Below, piece after piece: positions 50,999 to 60,374 of a stretch of DNA of 64,000 nt; within the stretch, counting starts at the first letter, position 1, and each line of letters begins with the position of its first letter. The translations under genes and the position numbers were made by a program. The notes under the pieces were generated by a model, which worked only from the letters and a program-made list of their open reading frames with translations, made no database searches and was not told where the DNA came from. Where the stretch lies: NCBI GenBank assembly GCA_963706875.1, contig CAVPNW010000023.1, forward strand, positions 1-64,000. The letters run 5' to 3'. This DNA is from Prado023 sp963706875. Its GTDB lineage: Bacteria; Actinomycetota; Actinomycetes; S36-B12; CAIYMF01.

Positions 50999-52281
50999 AG
51001 CCGTGCACCACGGGTCCGCGGCTCCTCGCCGTGATCGGTGTCGGCCAGCTCCGCAGGCGGGGCGGTGCGCGTCACCCACGCCCCGTACCTGGTGGCCAGC
51101 GGCTGTGCGGAGAAGCCGTGGGCGATCACGCTGAGCACAACGGTCAGGGACATGGTCGCCAGGACCACGCGCAGGGGGTCGTCCACGTCCAGGGACTCCA
51201 GTGCGATCAACGCGAACACGACGGAGGCAAGGCCCCGGGGGCCGAACCAGCCGATGAAGGCCACCGTCTGCGGTCGCATCCCGGTGCCGATGAGGCTCAG
51301 GGCGACCGGCAGCATCCGGATCACGGTGAGGGCCAGGACCGCGAACAGCACCTCACGCCATCCAGCCTCCCGCCAGACCAGCGGCACGGCGACGAGGCCC
51401 AGCACGAGCCACACCGCATAGCCCAGGAGGTCGGAGAGCTCCTCGGCCCCGAGCAGCGCGGTCTCCTCCTCGTGGATCCATCGGGCGGATCCGGCGAAGG
51501 CCGACCCGGAGACGAACGCGGCGACGAAGCCGTTGCCGGACAGGACCAGCGCCGTCCCGTAGGCCAGCAGCGGGATCATCAGGACCCCGAGGGTCCGGCT
51601 GGCCATCGTGCTCAGGCCCCTGCTGCGTGACCAGCCCAGGAGGGTCCCGCCCGCAGCACCCACGAGGACCCCGGCCACGACGCCGAGGGCGAGTTCGATG
51701 AGGGCGTCCACGATCGACTCCCGCGGGGCGAGGCCCTCCTGGCCGGCGATGACCGCGATCGCGAACAGGACGATCGGCGTTGCCAGGCCGTCGTTCAGCC
51801 CGCTCTCGACATTCAGGGCACGTCGGACCCGGGTCGGCACGACGGGGTTCAGGACAGTGGGTGCGCCGAGACCAGCATCGGTCGGTGCAAGAGCGGCGGC
51901 GATCAGGAAGGCCATCATGACTGGGATGTCCGGGAACAGGGCGAGTGCGATCAGGTAGCCGAGCAGGATCGTCAGGGGGAACCCGATGAGCAGCAGGCGG
52001 GCGTACAGGCCCCCGTCGGAGCCGATCTCCTTGGGACGCACCTGGGCGGCGTCGTGGAACAGGATGAGGACCAGGGTGATCTCGGCGACGAGCTTGACCG
52101 ACGAGGTCGCCGACCCCTGGATCGGGCCGACCGTGAATCCGAGGACCGCACCGATCGCCAAGAATGCCAGCGGCGCGGTGATCAGTCGCCGGCCGAGGGC
52201 TGCCGAGACCGCGGTGAACCCGAGCACGAGCAGCGCGAACACGACAGCGGCGGCGAGCTCCGGCGAGAGGTGGTCTGTCAC
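50989..52281 (-). CDS. CPA1-type cation/proton antiporter
   Basis: A 430-aa membrane protein with about twelve helices: LILFHDAAQV, LAPTDAGLGAPTV, and the CPA1-type motif NVESGLNDGLATP with the Asn-Asp pair that binds Na+ or H+. It probably expels Na+ or K+ for protons. C-terminal tail short and charged. TACAGT ends 6 nt before GTG 52281, giving it its own promoter in the 24-nt gap after the DHOD-like gene. Confidence 0.92.
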   Translation of the reverse strand: MTDHLSPELAAAVVFALLVLGFTAVSAALGRRLITAPLAFLAIGAVLGFTVGPIQGSATSSVKLVAEITLVLILFHDAAQVRPKEIGSDGGLYARLLLIGFPLTILLGYLIALALFPDIPVMMAFLIAAALAPTDAGLGAPTVLNPVVPTRVRRALNVESGLNDGLATPIVLFAIAVIAGQEGLAPRESIVDALIELALGVVAGVLVGAAGGTLLGWSRSRGLSTMASRTLGVLMIPLLAYGTALVLSGNGFVAAFVSGSAFAGSARWIHEEETALLGAEELSDLLGYAVWLVLGLVAVPLVWREAGWREVLFAVLALTVIRMLPVALSLIGTGMRPQTVAFIGWFGPRGLASVVFALIALESLDVDDPLRVVLATMSLTVVLSVIAHGFSAQPLATRYGAWVTRTAPPAELADTDHGEEPRTRGARLWR

Positions 52282-52287
52282 GCGATC

Positions 52288-52293
52288 ACTGTA
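52288..52293 (-). promoter_or_regulatory. -10 box of the CPA1 antiporter (leaderless)
   Basis: TACAGT, 6 nt before GTG 52281, inside the short gap after the DHOD-like gene. Confidence 0.65.
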
Positions 52294-52305
52294 GCCAGCA
52301 CGGGG

Positions 52306-53310
52306 TCAGCGAACCGGGCCCCACGAGTGCAGCGTCTGGTAGTAGTTGGCGCGCTGGTAGGCCTCGGGCTCGGCCGCCTTGCTGAACGACACCGAGCCCT
52401 TCGCCTGGGCCACGGAGCTGTACCCGCGCTCGTCGAGCCAGGTCTCCAGGCCAGAGACCAACGTCTCGACGTGCCCCGGCCCGTGGCGCAGCAGCGCGGC
52501 GGTGGTCATCGTGGCGTCAGCCCCGGCGAGGATCAGCTTCACGACGTCCTCGGCCGAGTCCACCCCGCCGCTGGCGGCCAGCGACAGCGGGACCTGGCCT
52601 GACAGGATCCCGATCCACGCCACCGACTGCCGCACGTTCCCCGGGACGCTGAGCATCAGCCGCGGCCGGACCGAGGGGACCTCGAGGTCGATGTCGGGCT
52701 GGTAGAGGCGGTTGAACAGCACGAGTCCGTCCGCCCCGGCGTCGGCCAGCTTCGTGGCCATGTTGGCCAGGGCGCTGAACCATGGGCCGATCTTGACCGC
52801 CACGGGGACCGGGATGTCGGCGCGCACCGCGCGGACGAGGTCGACGACGCGGTCCTCGACCTCCAGGCCGGTCACCCGCGGATCGGTGATCACGTCGTAG
52901 ACGTTGAGCTCGATGGCATCGGCCCCGGCATCGACCAGTCGCGAGGCGTACTTCACCCACCCGCCGCTCGTGGTCCCGTTGAGGCTGGCGATGACGGGGA
53001 CGCTGACGGTCTCCTTCGCGCGCGTCACCAGGTCCAGGAACCGGTCGGGGCCGATGGAGTAGTCCTCGAACTCCGGCAGGTAGTCCGATGCCTCGGCGAC
53101 CGTGTCCCGGCCCTCGTCCAGGAGGTCCGAGACCCACCAGGACTCCGACTCGATCTCCTCCTCGAACAGGCTGGGCAGCACGATCGCGCCGACGCCGGCG
53201 TCGTCGAGGCGGCGCCACTGGTCGGGGTCGCCGGTCACCGGTCCCGGTGAGGCCACCACCGGGTTGCGCAGGGTGAGCCCGAGGTAGGTGCTGGTCAGGT
53301 CAACGCTCAT
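52306..53310 (-). CDS. Dihydroorotate-dehydrogenase-like protein (NifJ partner)
   Basis: A 334-aa FMN TIM-barrel of the PyrD-like group. It starts VDLTSTYLGLTLRNPVVASPG and has VSVPVIASLNGTTSGGW, LNVYDVITDP, VPVAVKIGPWFS and AASGGVDSAEDVVKL, but the active-site loop of pyrimidine PyrD is not obvious. It overlaps nifJ by ATGA. The same nifJ/PyrD-like pairing is common in bacteria; a flavin-linked role for reduced ferredoxin is inferred. Confidence 0.86.
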   Translation of the reverse strand: MSVDLTSTYLGLTLRNPVVASPGPVTGDPDQWRRLDDAGVGAIVLPSLFEEEIESESWWVSDLLDEGRDTVAEASDYLPEFEDYSIGPDRFLDLVTRAKETVSVPVIASLNGTTSGGWVKYASRLVDAGADAIELNVYDVITDPRVTGLEVEDRVVDLVRAVRADIPVPVAVKIGPWFSALANMATKLADAGADGLVLFNRLYQPDIDLEVPSVRPRLMLSVPGNVRQSVAWIGILSGQVPLSLAASGGVDSAEDVVKLILAGADATMTTAALLRHGPGHVETLVSGLETWLDERGYSSVAQAKGSVSFSKAAEPEAYQRANYYQTLHSWGPVR

Positions 53311-56300
53311 TCGTCGCTCTCCCCTTCATCGATGCGGCGGGCACGTGGTCCGTCCGGATCCGGTAGTGGTGCAGCGCGCTGCACACCGGCGAGCTGCTCG
53401 TAGTACCTCCAGCGCTCGGCGATGTCCTCCTCCGAGCGCGCCATCAGCTCCTTGGCCCGTGCAGGGTCAGAGCGGAACAGCATCGCGAACCGGGCCTCCT
53501 TCTGGGCGAAGTCCCCGAACGGGATGCTCGGCGCCTTGGAGTCCAGCTGGAACGGTGCCCCATCGGCGGCCGCCGGCCGGTAGCGGTACAGCGGCCAGTG
53601 CCCGGAGTTGACGGCCAGCTTCTGGTGGCCCATCGAGTCGGCCATGTCGAAGCCGTGCGCGATGCAGGTCGAGTAGGCGATGACCAGCGACGGCCCGTTG
53701 TGCGCCTCGGCCTCGGTGAGCGCCTTGACGGTCTGGACCTCGCTGGCACCCAGCGCGATCTGCGCCACGTACACGTCGCCGTAGGCCATGGCCTCCAGCC
53801 CGAGGTCCTTCTTGTGCAGCCCCTTGCCGGCCGCGGCGAACTTGGCCACGGCGCCTCGCGGGGTGGCCTTGGACTGCTGGCCGCCGGTGTTGGAGTACAC
53901 CTCGGTGTCCATCACCAGGATGTTCACGTCGCGCCCGGAGGCCAGGACGTGGTCCAGCCCGCCGTAGCCGATGTCGTAGGCCCAGCCGTCACCGCCGACG
54001 ATCCAGAAGGTGCGCCGGACGAGCGCGGTGGACAGGTCGATCAGCGCCGATGCCCGCGGCTCGTCGTCAGCGATCTCCGACAGCCGATCGACGAGTTCGG
54101 CGACATGCGCGCGCTGTGCGCGGATCCCCTCGTCGTCACCGGCTGTGTAGCCGCCAGCGATCCTGCCCACGAGGTCCAAGCCCAGCTGCGGCTCCAGCTC
54201 CGCCAGGAGGGTCAGGGCGTGGGTCTGCTGGCGCTCGTAGGCCAGGCGCATGCCCAGGCCGAACTCAGCGTTGTCCTCGAACAGCGAGTTGGACCACGCC
54301 GGACCCCGGCCGTCACCGTTGACGGTGTACGGCGTCGTCGGCAGGTTCCCGCCATAGATCGACGAGCAGCCGGTGGCGTTGGCCACCAGCAGCCGGTCGC
54401 CGAACAGCTGGGTGATGAGCTTCAGGTACGGGGTCTCCCCGCAGCCGGAGCACGCCCCGGAGAACTCCATCAGCGGTTGGCGCATCTGCGAGGTCTTGAC
54501 GGTGTCAGGCGACCACAGCGCCTGGTCGGCAGGGGTGATCTCCAGGAACGCATCCCAGCGGGCACGCTCGACCTCGAGGTGCTCCTCGATGGGCCGCATG
54601 TTGATCGCCTTGCGCCGGACCTCGGACTTGTCGAAGGCCGGGCACTGGCCGACGCACACGCCGCATCCGGTGCAGTCGTCGGGGGCCACCTGGATCGTCA
54701 GCTCCAGCCCCGGCTTCTCCCGGTTGCGGAAGCCCTTGGAGGGATGTGGTGCGTGGTCTGGGTTCTCGGCCGGGTCGAAGACACGCATCCGGATGGCCGC
54801 GTGCGGGCAGACGATCGTGCACTTGCCGCAGTCGATGCACAGGTCGGACTCCCAGATCGGGATCTTGGTCGCGATGGTGCGCTTCTCGTACGCCGCGGTG
54901 CCGGTCGGGAACGCCCCGTCGACGGGCAGGGCGCTCACCGGCAGCAGGTCGCCCTCGCCGGCGATCATCCGTGCCGTGACGCGAGCCACGAACTCCGGTG
55001 CGTGCTCGGGCACGGCCGGGCGGCGGTGCAGCGTGGAGGTGGCGACCTCGGGGACGGCCACCCGGTGCAGCTCGGCGGTGGCGGCGTCGATGGCCGCGAG
55101 GTTGCGCTCCACGACCACCGCACCGCGCTTGCCGTAGCTCTTGCGCACGGCCTCGGTCAGCCGCGGCATGGCCTCCTCGAGGGGCAGGACCCCGGAGATC
55201 GCGAAGAAGCACGCCTGCATGACGGTGTTGATCCGCCCGCCGATGCCGGCCTTGCGGGCCACCGCGGAGGCGTCGATGGTCCACAGGTCGAGGTCCTTGG
55301 CCAGGACCTGTTGCTGGACCTCGTTGGGCAGGTGGTCCCACACCTCCTCGGCGGGGTACGGGCAGTTGAGCAGGACGCGGGCCCCGTGGCCGGCCACGCC
55401 CAGGACGTTGAGCTTCTCGATCAGCCCCCACTGGTGGATGCCGACGAACGTCGCCTCGCTGATCAGGTAGGTGCTGGTGATCGGCGCCTCGTCGAAGCGC
55501 AGGTGGCTGACGGTGACCGAGCCGGACTTCTTCGAGTCGTAGACGAAGTACGCCTGGACGTTGAGGTCGGTGGCGCCGCCGACGATCGTGGCGGTGTTCT
55601 TGTTCGCGCCCACAGTGCCGTCCGAGCCGAGGCCGAAGAAGACGGCCCGCACCCGTGAGCTGTCGGCAGGGAAGTCCATCGGGACCTCGAGGGAGTTGTG
55701 CGTCACGTCATCGACGATGCCCACCACGGACTGGCGCATCGGGGTCGGCGTCGCGGCCTCGGTGAAGACCGCCGCGGCCATGGCCGGGGTGAACTCCTTG
55801 CTCGACAGGCCGTAGCGCACGCCGATCGTGCGGGGTCCGCCGGACGTGAACCGTGCCGCGGCGCGGGGGTCGGCCAGTGCGGCCAGGACGTCGAGGTGCA
55901 GTGGGTCGGCTGGGGCGCCGGGCTCCTTGGTCCGGTCGAGGACGGCCAGCGTGCGCACGGTCGTGGGCAGTGCGGCGATCAGCTCGGTCACGGGGAACGG
56001 TCGGTAGAGCCGCACGACAAGCAGGCCCACCCTCTCGCCGCGGTTGGCCAGCGTCGTGACGGCCTCTGTGACGGCGCCCGCTCCGGAGCCCATCAGGACG
56101 ATCACGCGGTCGGCCTCCGGGTGCCCGACGTAGTCGACCAGCCCGTAGCGGCGTCCGGTGGCCTCGGCGATCCGCTCGAAGGTCGCGGTGACGATGCCCG
56201 GAACGGCCTCGTGGAAGGGGTTGGCCGCCTCCCGTGCCTGGAAGAAGACATCGGGGTTCTGGGCGGTCCCGCGAAGCACGGGGCGGTCGGGGTCCAGGCC

Positions 56301-56921
56301 GCGCAGGCGGTGGGCCGCAAGGTCGCGCGGGTCGATGAGGTCGCGCAGTGTCTGCTCGTCGATCACGTCGATGGTGGCCAGCTCGTGGCTGGTCCGGAAG
56401 CCGTCGAAGAAGTGCATGAACGGCACCCGGCTGGCCAGGGTCGCCACATGCGCGACTGCGGCGAAGTCGCCGGCCTCCTGGACGCTGGACGCGCACAGCA
56501 TCGCGAACCCGGTCTGCCGCGCGGACATGACATCCGAATGGTCGCCGAAGATGCTCAGGGCGTGCGTGGCCAGCGTCCGCGCGGCGACGTGGATGACTGT
56601 CGGCGTGAGTTCCCCGGCGATCTTGTACATGTTGGGGATCATCAGCAGCAGGCCCTGCGAGGCTGTGAAGGTGGTGCCCAGCGCGCCTCGGGTCACCGCA
56701 CCGTGCAGGGCGCCGGCCGCTCCCGCCTCGCTCTGCAGCGAGGTGACCTCGGGGACGGTCCCCCACAGGTTGGGGCGCTGCTTGGCGCTCCACGCGTCCG
56801 CATGCTCGGCCATCGGCGAGGCCGGGGTGATCGGGTAGATCGGGATGACCTCGCTGTAGAGGTGGGCCACGCGGGCCACCGCCTCGTTGGCATCCATCAC
56901 GGAACGGGTGGGCTGGGGCAT
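53307..56921 (-). CDS. nifJ: Pyruvate:ferredoxin (flavodoxin) oxidoreductase
   Basis: A 1204-aa homodimeric-type PFOR. Domain order: N-terminal pyruvate-binding and middle domains (EVIPIYPITPASPMAEHAD, GSGAGAVTEAVTTL), a gamma-like domain (FFGLGSDGTVGANKNT), a double 4Fe-4S segment (CIDCGKCTIVCP and CTGCGVCVGQCP), and a C-terminal TPP domain (GDGWAYDIGYGGLDHVL, DTEVYSNTGGQQS). It oxidises pyruvate to acetyl-CoA, CO2 and reduced ferredoxin. ATG 56921 replaces a longer frame to 56963 because MPQPTRSVMDANEAVA is the family start. Oxygen-sensitive enzyme, so anaerobic or micro-oxic use is likely. Confidence 0.97.
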   Translation of the reverse strand: MPQPTRSVMDANEAVARVAHLYSEVIPIYPITPASPMAEHADAWSAKQRPNLWGTVPEVTSLQSEAGAAGALHGAVTRGALGTTFTASQGLLLMIPNMYKIAGELTPTVIHVAARTLATHALSIFGDHSDVMSARQTGFAMLCASSVQEAGDFAAVAHVATLASRVPFMHFFDGFRTSHELATIDVIDEQTLRDLIDPRDLAAHRLRGLDPDRPVLRGTAQNPDVFFQAREAANPFHEAVPGIVTATFERIAEATGRRYGLVDYVGHPEADRVIVLMGSGAGAVTEAVTTLANRGERVGLLVVRLYRPFPVTELIAALPTTVRTLAVLDRTKEPGAPADPLHLDVLAALADPRAAARFTSGGPRTIGVRYGLSSKEFTPAMAAAVFTEAATPTPMRQSVVGIVDDVTHNSLEVPMDFPADSSRVRAVFFGLGSDGTVGANKNTATIVGGATDLNVQAYFVYDSKKSGSVTVSHLRFDEAPITSTYLISEATFVGIHQWGLIEKLNVLGVAGHGARVLLNCPYPAEEVWDHLPNEVQQQVLAKDLDLWTIDASAVARKAGIGGRINTVMQACFFAISGVLPLEEAMPRLTEAVRKSYGKRGAVVVERNLAAIDAATAELHRVAVPEVATSTLHRRPAVPEHAPEFVARVTARMIAGEGDLLPVSALPVDGAFPTGTAAYEKRTIATKIPIWESDLCIDCGKCTIVCPHAAIRMRVFDPAENPDHAPHPSKGFRNREKPGLELTIQVAPDDCTGCGVCVGQCPAFDKSEVRRKAINMRPIEEHLEVERARWDAFLEITPADQALWSPDTVKTSQMRQPLMEFSGACSGCGETPYLKLITQLFGDRLLVANATGCSSIYGGNLPTTPYTVNGDGRGPAWSNSLFEDNAEFGLGMRLAYERQQTHALTLLAELEPQLGLDLVGRIAGGYTAGDDEGIRAQRAHVAELVDRLSEIADDEPRASALIDLSTALVRRTFWIVGGDGWAYDIGYGGLDHVLASGRDVNILVMDTEVYSNTGGQQSKATPRGAVAKFAAAGKGLHKKDLGLEAMAYGDVYVAQIALGASEVQTVKALTEAEAHNGPSLVIAYSTCIAHGFDMADSMGHQKLAVNSGHWPLYRYRPAAADGAPFQLDSKAPSIPFGDFAQKEARFAMLFRSDPARAKELMARSEEDIAERWRYYEQLAGVQRAAPLPDPDGPRARRIDEGESDE

Positions 56922-56977
56922 GGGCCCATCCCACCACGCGCGCGGGCCCCAACGAGGGGCCATAGGTCCCGCCCACG

Positions 56978-56998
56978 CCCGTCCTCCTGCAGGACGGG
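56978..56998 (-). terminator. Hairpin between the HIT gene and nifJ
   Basis: CCCGTCCT (56978-56985) and AGGACGGG (56991-56998) form an 8-bp perfect stem with a 5-nt loop, 5 nt past the HIT stop and about 57 nt before the nifJ start. It may end the thrS-HIT transcript or act as a leader stem for nifJ. Confidence 0.55.
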
Positions 56999-57003
56999 GT
57001 CGG

Positions 57004-57516
57004 TCAGTCGAGCTCGGCCAGTGCGGCGGCGAACAGGTCGCGGGACTCCTCGAGGAGCATCACCATCGTGCGCGAGCCGCCCACGGTCGTCATGAAGTTC
57101 GAATCCCCGCGCCACCGCGGCACGATGTGCTGGTGCAGGTGCCCGGAGATCCCGGCTCCGGCGGCCGAGCCCTGGTTCAGGCCGATGTTGAACCCCTGAG
57201 GGTTGCTGGCCGCGCGGATCGCGCGCATCATCCGGGCCTGGAACCAGCTGAGCTCGCCTGACTCCTCGGCCGTGAGGTCGGTGTAGTCCGCCACATGCCG
57301 GTACGGGCAGATGAGCACGTGGCCCGGGTTGTACGGGAAGAGGTTCATCACGACGTACGTGTGCTGTCCGCGTTCGACGATCAGCGCCTCCTCGGTGTCG
57401 TCCGTGCGGCAGAACGGGCACTGCGGACCGGCCTCGGTGTCCGTCGGACGGCTCTCACCGCGGATGTAGGCGATCCGGTGCGGCGTCCACAGCATGTCCC
57501 ACGCGTTCTGCTCCAC
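57004..57516 (-). CDS. HIT-family nucleotide phosphorylase/hydrolase
   Basis: A 170-aa HIT protein; signature HLHQHIVPRW (about residues 125-134) with the HxHxH triad, preceded by CPFC (about 33-36) and VVMNLFPYNPGHVLICPYRH. Actinobacterial members of this Cys-bearing group act as Ap4A phosphorylases. GGGGGAGGGG serves as ribosome-binding site for GTG 57516. It lies 14 nt after thrS on the same strand, so it is probably co-transcribed. Confidence 0.92.
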   Translation of the reverse strand: MEQNAWDMLWTPHRIAYIRGESRPTDTEAGPQCPFCRTDDTEEALIVERGQHTYVVMNLFPYNPGHVLICPYRHVADYTDLTAEESGELSWFQARMMRAIRAASNPQGFNIGLNQGSAAGAGISGHLHQHIVPRWRGDSNFMTTVGGSRTMVMLLEESRDLFAAALAELD

Positions 57517-57530
57517 GGCCCCTCCCCCGG

Positions 57531-59540
57531 CTAGACCTGACGGTGGTCGGCGATGGCCGCAACCACCTCGGCAACGGCCTCGGCGATCGGCACACCGTTG
57601 CGCTGCGTGCCATCGCGGTATCGGAAGCTCACTGCCCCGGCGGCGAGGTCCTCGTCACCGGCGATCAGCATGTAGGGCACCTTCTGCTTCTGGGCGTTGC
57701 GGATCTTCTTCTGCATCCGGTCATCGGAGGAGTCCACCTCGACACGCACGCCGGACGCGCGCAGGGTCACCGCCACCTCATGCAGGTAGTCCACGTGCCG
57801 CTCGGTGATCGGGATGCCGACCACCTGCACCGGGGCCAGCCAGGGCGGGAACGCTCCGGCGTAGTGCTCGGTCAGCACGCCCATGAAACGCTCGACGGAG
57901 CCGAACAGCGCACGGTGGATCATGATCGGCCGCTGTCGGGTGCCGTCCGGGGCCTGGTACTCGAGCTCGAAGCGCTGCGGCAGCTGGAAGTCCACCTGGA
58001 TCGTGGACATCTGCCAGGTCCGCCCGATCGCGTCGCGGGACTGCACCGAGATCTTCGGGCCGTAGAACGCCGCCCCTCCGGGGTCGGGCACGAGGTCGAG
58101 ACCGGACTCCTCGGCGGCCAGGCGCAGGGCCTCGGTCGCCTCCTCCCACTCGTCGATCTCGCCGACGTACTTGTCGGGGTTGCGGGTCGACAGCTCGAGG
58201 TAGAAGTCGTCGAGGCCGTAGTCCTTGAGCAGGTCGAGGACGAAGCCGAGCAGGGACTGCAGCTCGGTGCCCATCTGCTCCTTGGTGCAGTAGATGTGCG
58301 CGTCGTCCTGGGTCATGCCGCGCACGCGGGTCAGGCCGTGGATGACCCCGGACTTCTCGTATCGGTAGACAGACCCGAACTCGAACAGGCGCAGCGGCAG
58401 CTCACGGTAGGAGCGCCCGCGGGAGCGGTAGATCAGGTTGTGGAACGGGCAGTTCATCGGCTTGAGGTAGTAGTTGGTGCCCGCCCGGCGGATGGTGCCC
58501 TCGGCGTCGCGCTCCTCGTCGATCACCATCGGGGGGTACATCCCGTCGGCGTACCACTCGAGGTGCCCGGAGGTCTCGAACAGGTGGCCCTTGGTGATGT
58601 GCGGGGTGTAGACGAACTCGTAGCCGGCGGCCTCGTGCTGCCGGCGCGAGTAGTCCTCCATGGTGCGGCGCATGATGCCGCCCTTGGGATGGAACACGGC
58701 CAGGCCGGAGCCGATCTCGTCCGGGAAGCTGAACAGGTCCAGGTCCTGGCCCAGGCGCCGGTGGTCGCGCTTGGCGGCCTCCTCCAGGAACGTCAGGTGG
58801 GCGCGCAGCCCGTCCTTGTCCGGCCACGCGGTGCCGTAGATGCGCTGCAGCTGCTCGTTGGCCTGGTTGCCCAGCCAGTAGGCGGCCGACGAGCGCATGA
58901 CCTTGAACGCGTTCGGGGCGATCATCCGGGTGGTCGGCACGTGCGGGCCGCGGCACAGATCGCCCCAGAGGGTCTCCCCGGATCGCATGTCGACGTTGTC
59001 GTAGATGGTCAGCTCCTTGCCGCCCACCTCCATGACGTCCGCGCCGCCCTGGCTGCCGATGAGTCGGCACTTGTAGGGCTCGTCGGCGAGCTCGGCCAGG
59101 GCATCGGCCTCGGACACGACGCGGCGGACGAATCGCTGGCCGGACTTGACGATCTCGACCATGCGCTTCTCGACGCGTGCCAGGCCCTCGGGATCGAAGG
59201 GTTCGGGGACGTCGAACTCGTAGTAGAAGCCATTCTCGATGGGCGGGCCGATCCCGAGCTTCGCGTCGGGGAACACGTCCTGCACCGCCTGGGCCATCAC
59301 GTGCGCGCACGAGTGGCGCAGGACGCGAAGCCCGTCGGGATCGGTGACCATGACGGGCTCGACCATGGTGAAGGCCCGCGCCGGCTGGTCGAGGTCGACG
59401 AGCTCGCCGTCGACACGGGCGACGGCGACTCCACGCAGCCCCGGGATGAGCTCGCCGAGGACGTCGGCCCATGTCGTCGTGTCGTCGATCGACCGGACGT
59501 GGGTCTCCCCGGCGACGACAACTGTGACCTGCGCGGACAT
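57531..59540 (-). CDS. thrS: Threonyl-tRNA synthetase
   Basis: A 669-aa class II synthetase. Domains: TGS (about residues 1-65), the editing/ThrRS additional domain (HSCAHVMAQAVQDVFPDAKLGIGP, with H-x-x-x-H), the catalytic core with motif 2 LRLFEFGSVYRYEKSGVIHGLTRVRGMTQDDAHI and Zn-site CPFHNLI, and the anticodon domain (PVQVVGIPITERHVDYL). ATG 59540 is favoured by GAGGAG upstream. I see no T-box leader. Confidence 0.97.
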   Translation of the reverse strand: MSAQVTVVVAGETHVRSIDDTTTWADVLGELIPGLRGVAVARVDGELVDLDQPARAFTMVEPVMVTDPDGLRVLRHSCAHVMAQAVQDVFPDAKLGIGPPIENGFYYEFDVPEPFDPEGLARVEKRMVEIVKSGQRFVRRVVSEADALAELADEPYKCRLIGSQGGADVMEVGGKELTIYDNVDMRSGETLWGDLCRGPHVPTTRMIAPNAFKVMRSSAAYWLGNQANEQLQRIYGTAWPDKDGLRAHLTFLEEAAKRDHRRLGQDLDLFSFPDEIGSGLAVFHPKGGIMRRTMEDYSRRQHEAAGYEFVYTPHITKGHLFETSGHLEWYADGMYPPMVIDEERDAEGTIRRAGTNYYLKPMNCPFHNLIYRSRGRSYRELPLRLFEFGSVYRYEKSGVIHGLTRVRGMTQDDAHIYCTKEQMGTELQSLLGFVLDLLKDYGLDDFYLELSTRNPDKYVGEIDEWEEATEALRLAAEESGLDLVPDPGGAAFYGPKISVQSRDAIGRTWQMSTIQVDFQLPQRFELEYQAPDGTRQRPIMIHRALFGSVERFMGVLTEHYAGAFPPWLAPVQVVGIPITERHVDYLHEVAVTLRASGVRVEVDSSDDRMQKKIRNAQKQKVPYMLIAGDEDLAAGAVSFRYRDGTQRNGVPIAEAVAEVVAAIADHRQV

Positions 59541-59704
59541 GGGACTCCTCGATGCGATCCCGGCGCTGGTCCGGGGTTGGTGATTCGGGTCCCAGCCTAC
59601 CCAGTCCCCGCGGGGCGCCCGCATGAACGCGAGGCCAACGCCGGCCCCGGGGCGAAGGTGCCGGTAGCGTCGTGCACTCGGGGCCGGTCCGGGTGGAGGT
59701 GGCG

Positions 59705-60250
59705 ATGGCCAGCGACGAGTACGCCCTCGTCGTCGCGCTCTACGCGGATGCCGACGAGGCCGTGGCCGACCTGCGCGACATCACCGCCCCTGGCGGACAG
59801 ACCGGGGCCATTGCCGGGTCGGGGATCCTGCACCGGGGCTGGCGGCGCTCGGTGCTCCAACAGGGCAGCGGTGGGACCCTGGCCTACGGGATCGGCACGG
59901 GGGCGGCGGCGGGCATCGTGATCGGCGTCTTCCTGGCCCTGCCGCTGGTCGGGGCGGCGGCTGGGGCCCTCGTGGGCGGGCTTGTCGGGCGCAGCGTGAG
60001 CCGCCGTGAGGTCGACGGACTGGTGGCGCTGCTCGACGATGCGATCCCGGTCGGCGCCACGGCCCTGCTCGCCGTGGTTGACGCCGAGCGCCTCATGGAG
60101 GTGCGGGGCGCCCTCGGCCGCGCCCTGCGGTCCTCCGGGAGGGTCCTGGATGACGGGCCGCTCACAGCCCACGTCCGCGCCTTCGTGCGCGGCAACCCCG
60201 AGGCGCTGGAGGCCCTGGACCGCCAGGCCGGGAGGACAGGCGAGACGTGA
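59705..60250 (+). CDS. DUF1269-like glycine-zipper protein
   Basis: A 181-aa protein with a central hydrophobic glycine-zipper (GTGAAAGIVIGVFLALPLVGAAAGALVGGLVGRSV) between two soluble regions, as in DUF1269 membrane-associated proteins. The C-terminal part (ALLDDAIPVGATALLAVVDAE, VRGALGRALRSSG) resembles the family's alpha/beta domain. Function unknown. GGAGGTGG lies just before ATG 59705, preferred to GTG 59672. Confidence 0.78.
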   Translation: MASDEYALVVALYADADEAVADLRDITAPGGQTGAIAGSGILHRGWRRSVLQQGSGGTLAYGIGTGAAAGIVIGVFLALPLVGAAAGALVGGLVGRSVSRREVDGLVALLDDAIPVGATALLAVVDAERLMEVRGALGRALRSSGRVLDDGPLTAHVRAFVRGNPEALEALDRQAGRTGET

Positions 60251-60278
60251 CGCCCACGATCCCTGACGCCCACGATCC
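60248..60278. repeat. 15-bp direct repeat, 16-bp period
   Basis: TGACGCCCACGATCC occurs at 60248-60262 and again at 60264-60278. The first copy starts on the stop codon of the DUF1269-like gene. Confidence 0.7.
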
Positions 60279-60324
60279 GTGCATCGGCCCTCGTCGGGGC
60301 CTGTTGCCGGACGGTGGCCGAGAG

Positions 60325-60330
60325 TAGTGT
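60325..60330 (+). promoter_or_regulatory. Probable -10 box of the M6 protease gene
   Basis: TAGTGT about 44 nt before ATG 60375. Here the message would have a short leader with a GGAGGTG Shine-Dalgarno, unlike most neighbours. Confidence 0.45.
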
Positions 60331-60374
60331 GAGGTGCACTCACCCGCCGACCAACCCGGTGCGGAGGTGCCCGG

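Noticed and set aside
53598..55658. A 686-codon plus-strand open frame
   Set aside because: Antisense to nifJ, with no recognisable protein features.
59541..59704. A T-box riboswitch for thrS
   Set aside because: The upstream region of thrS is short and has no specifier loop or antiterminator.
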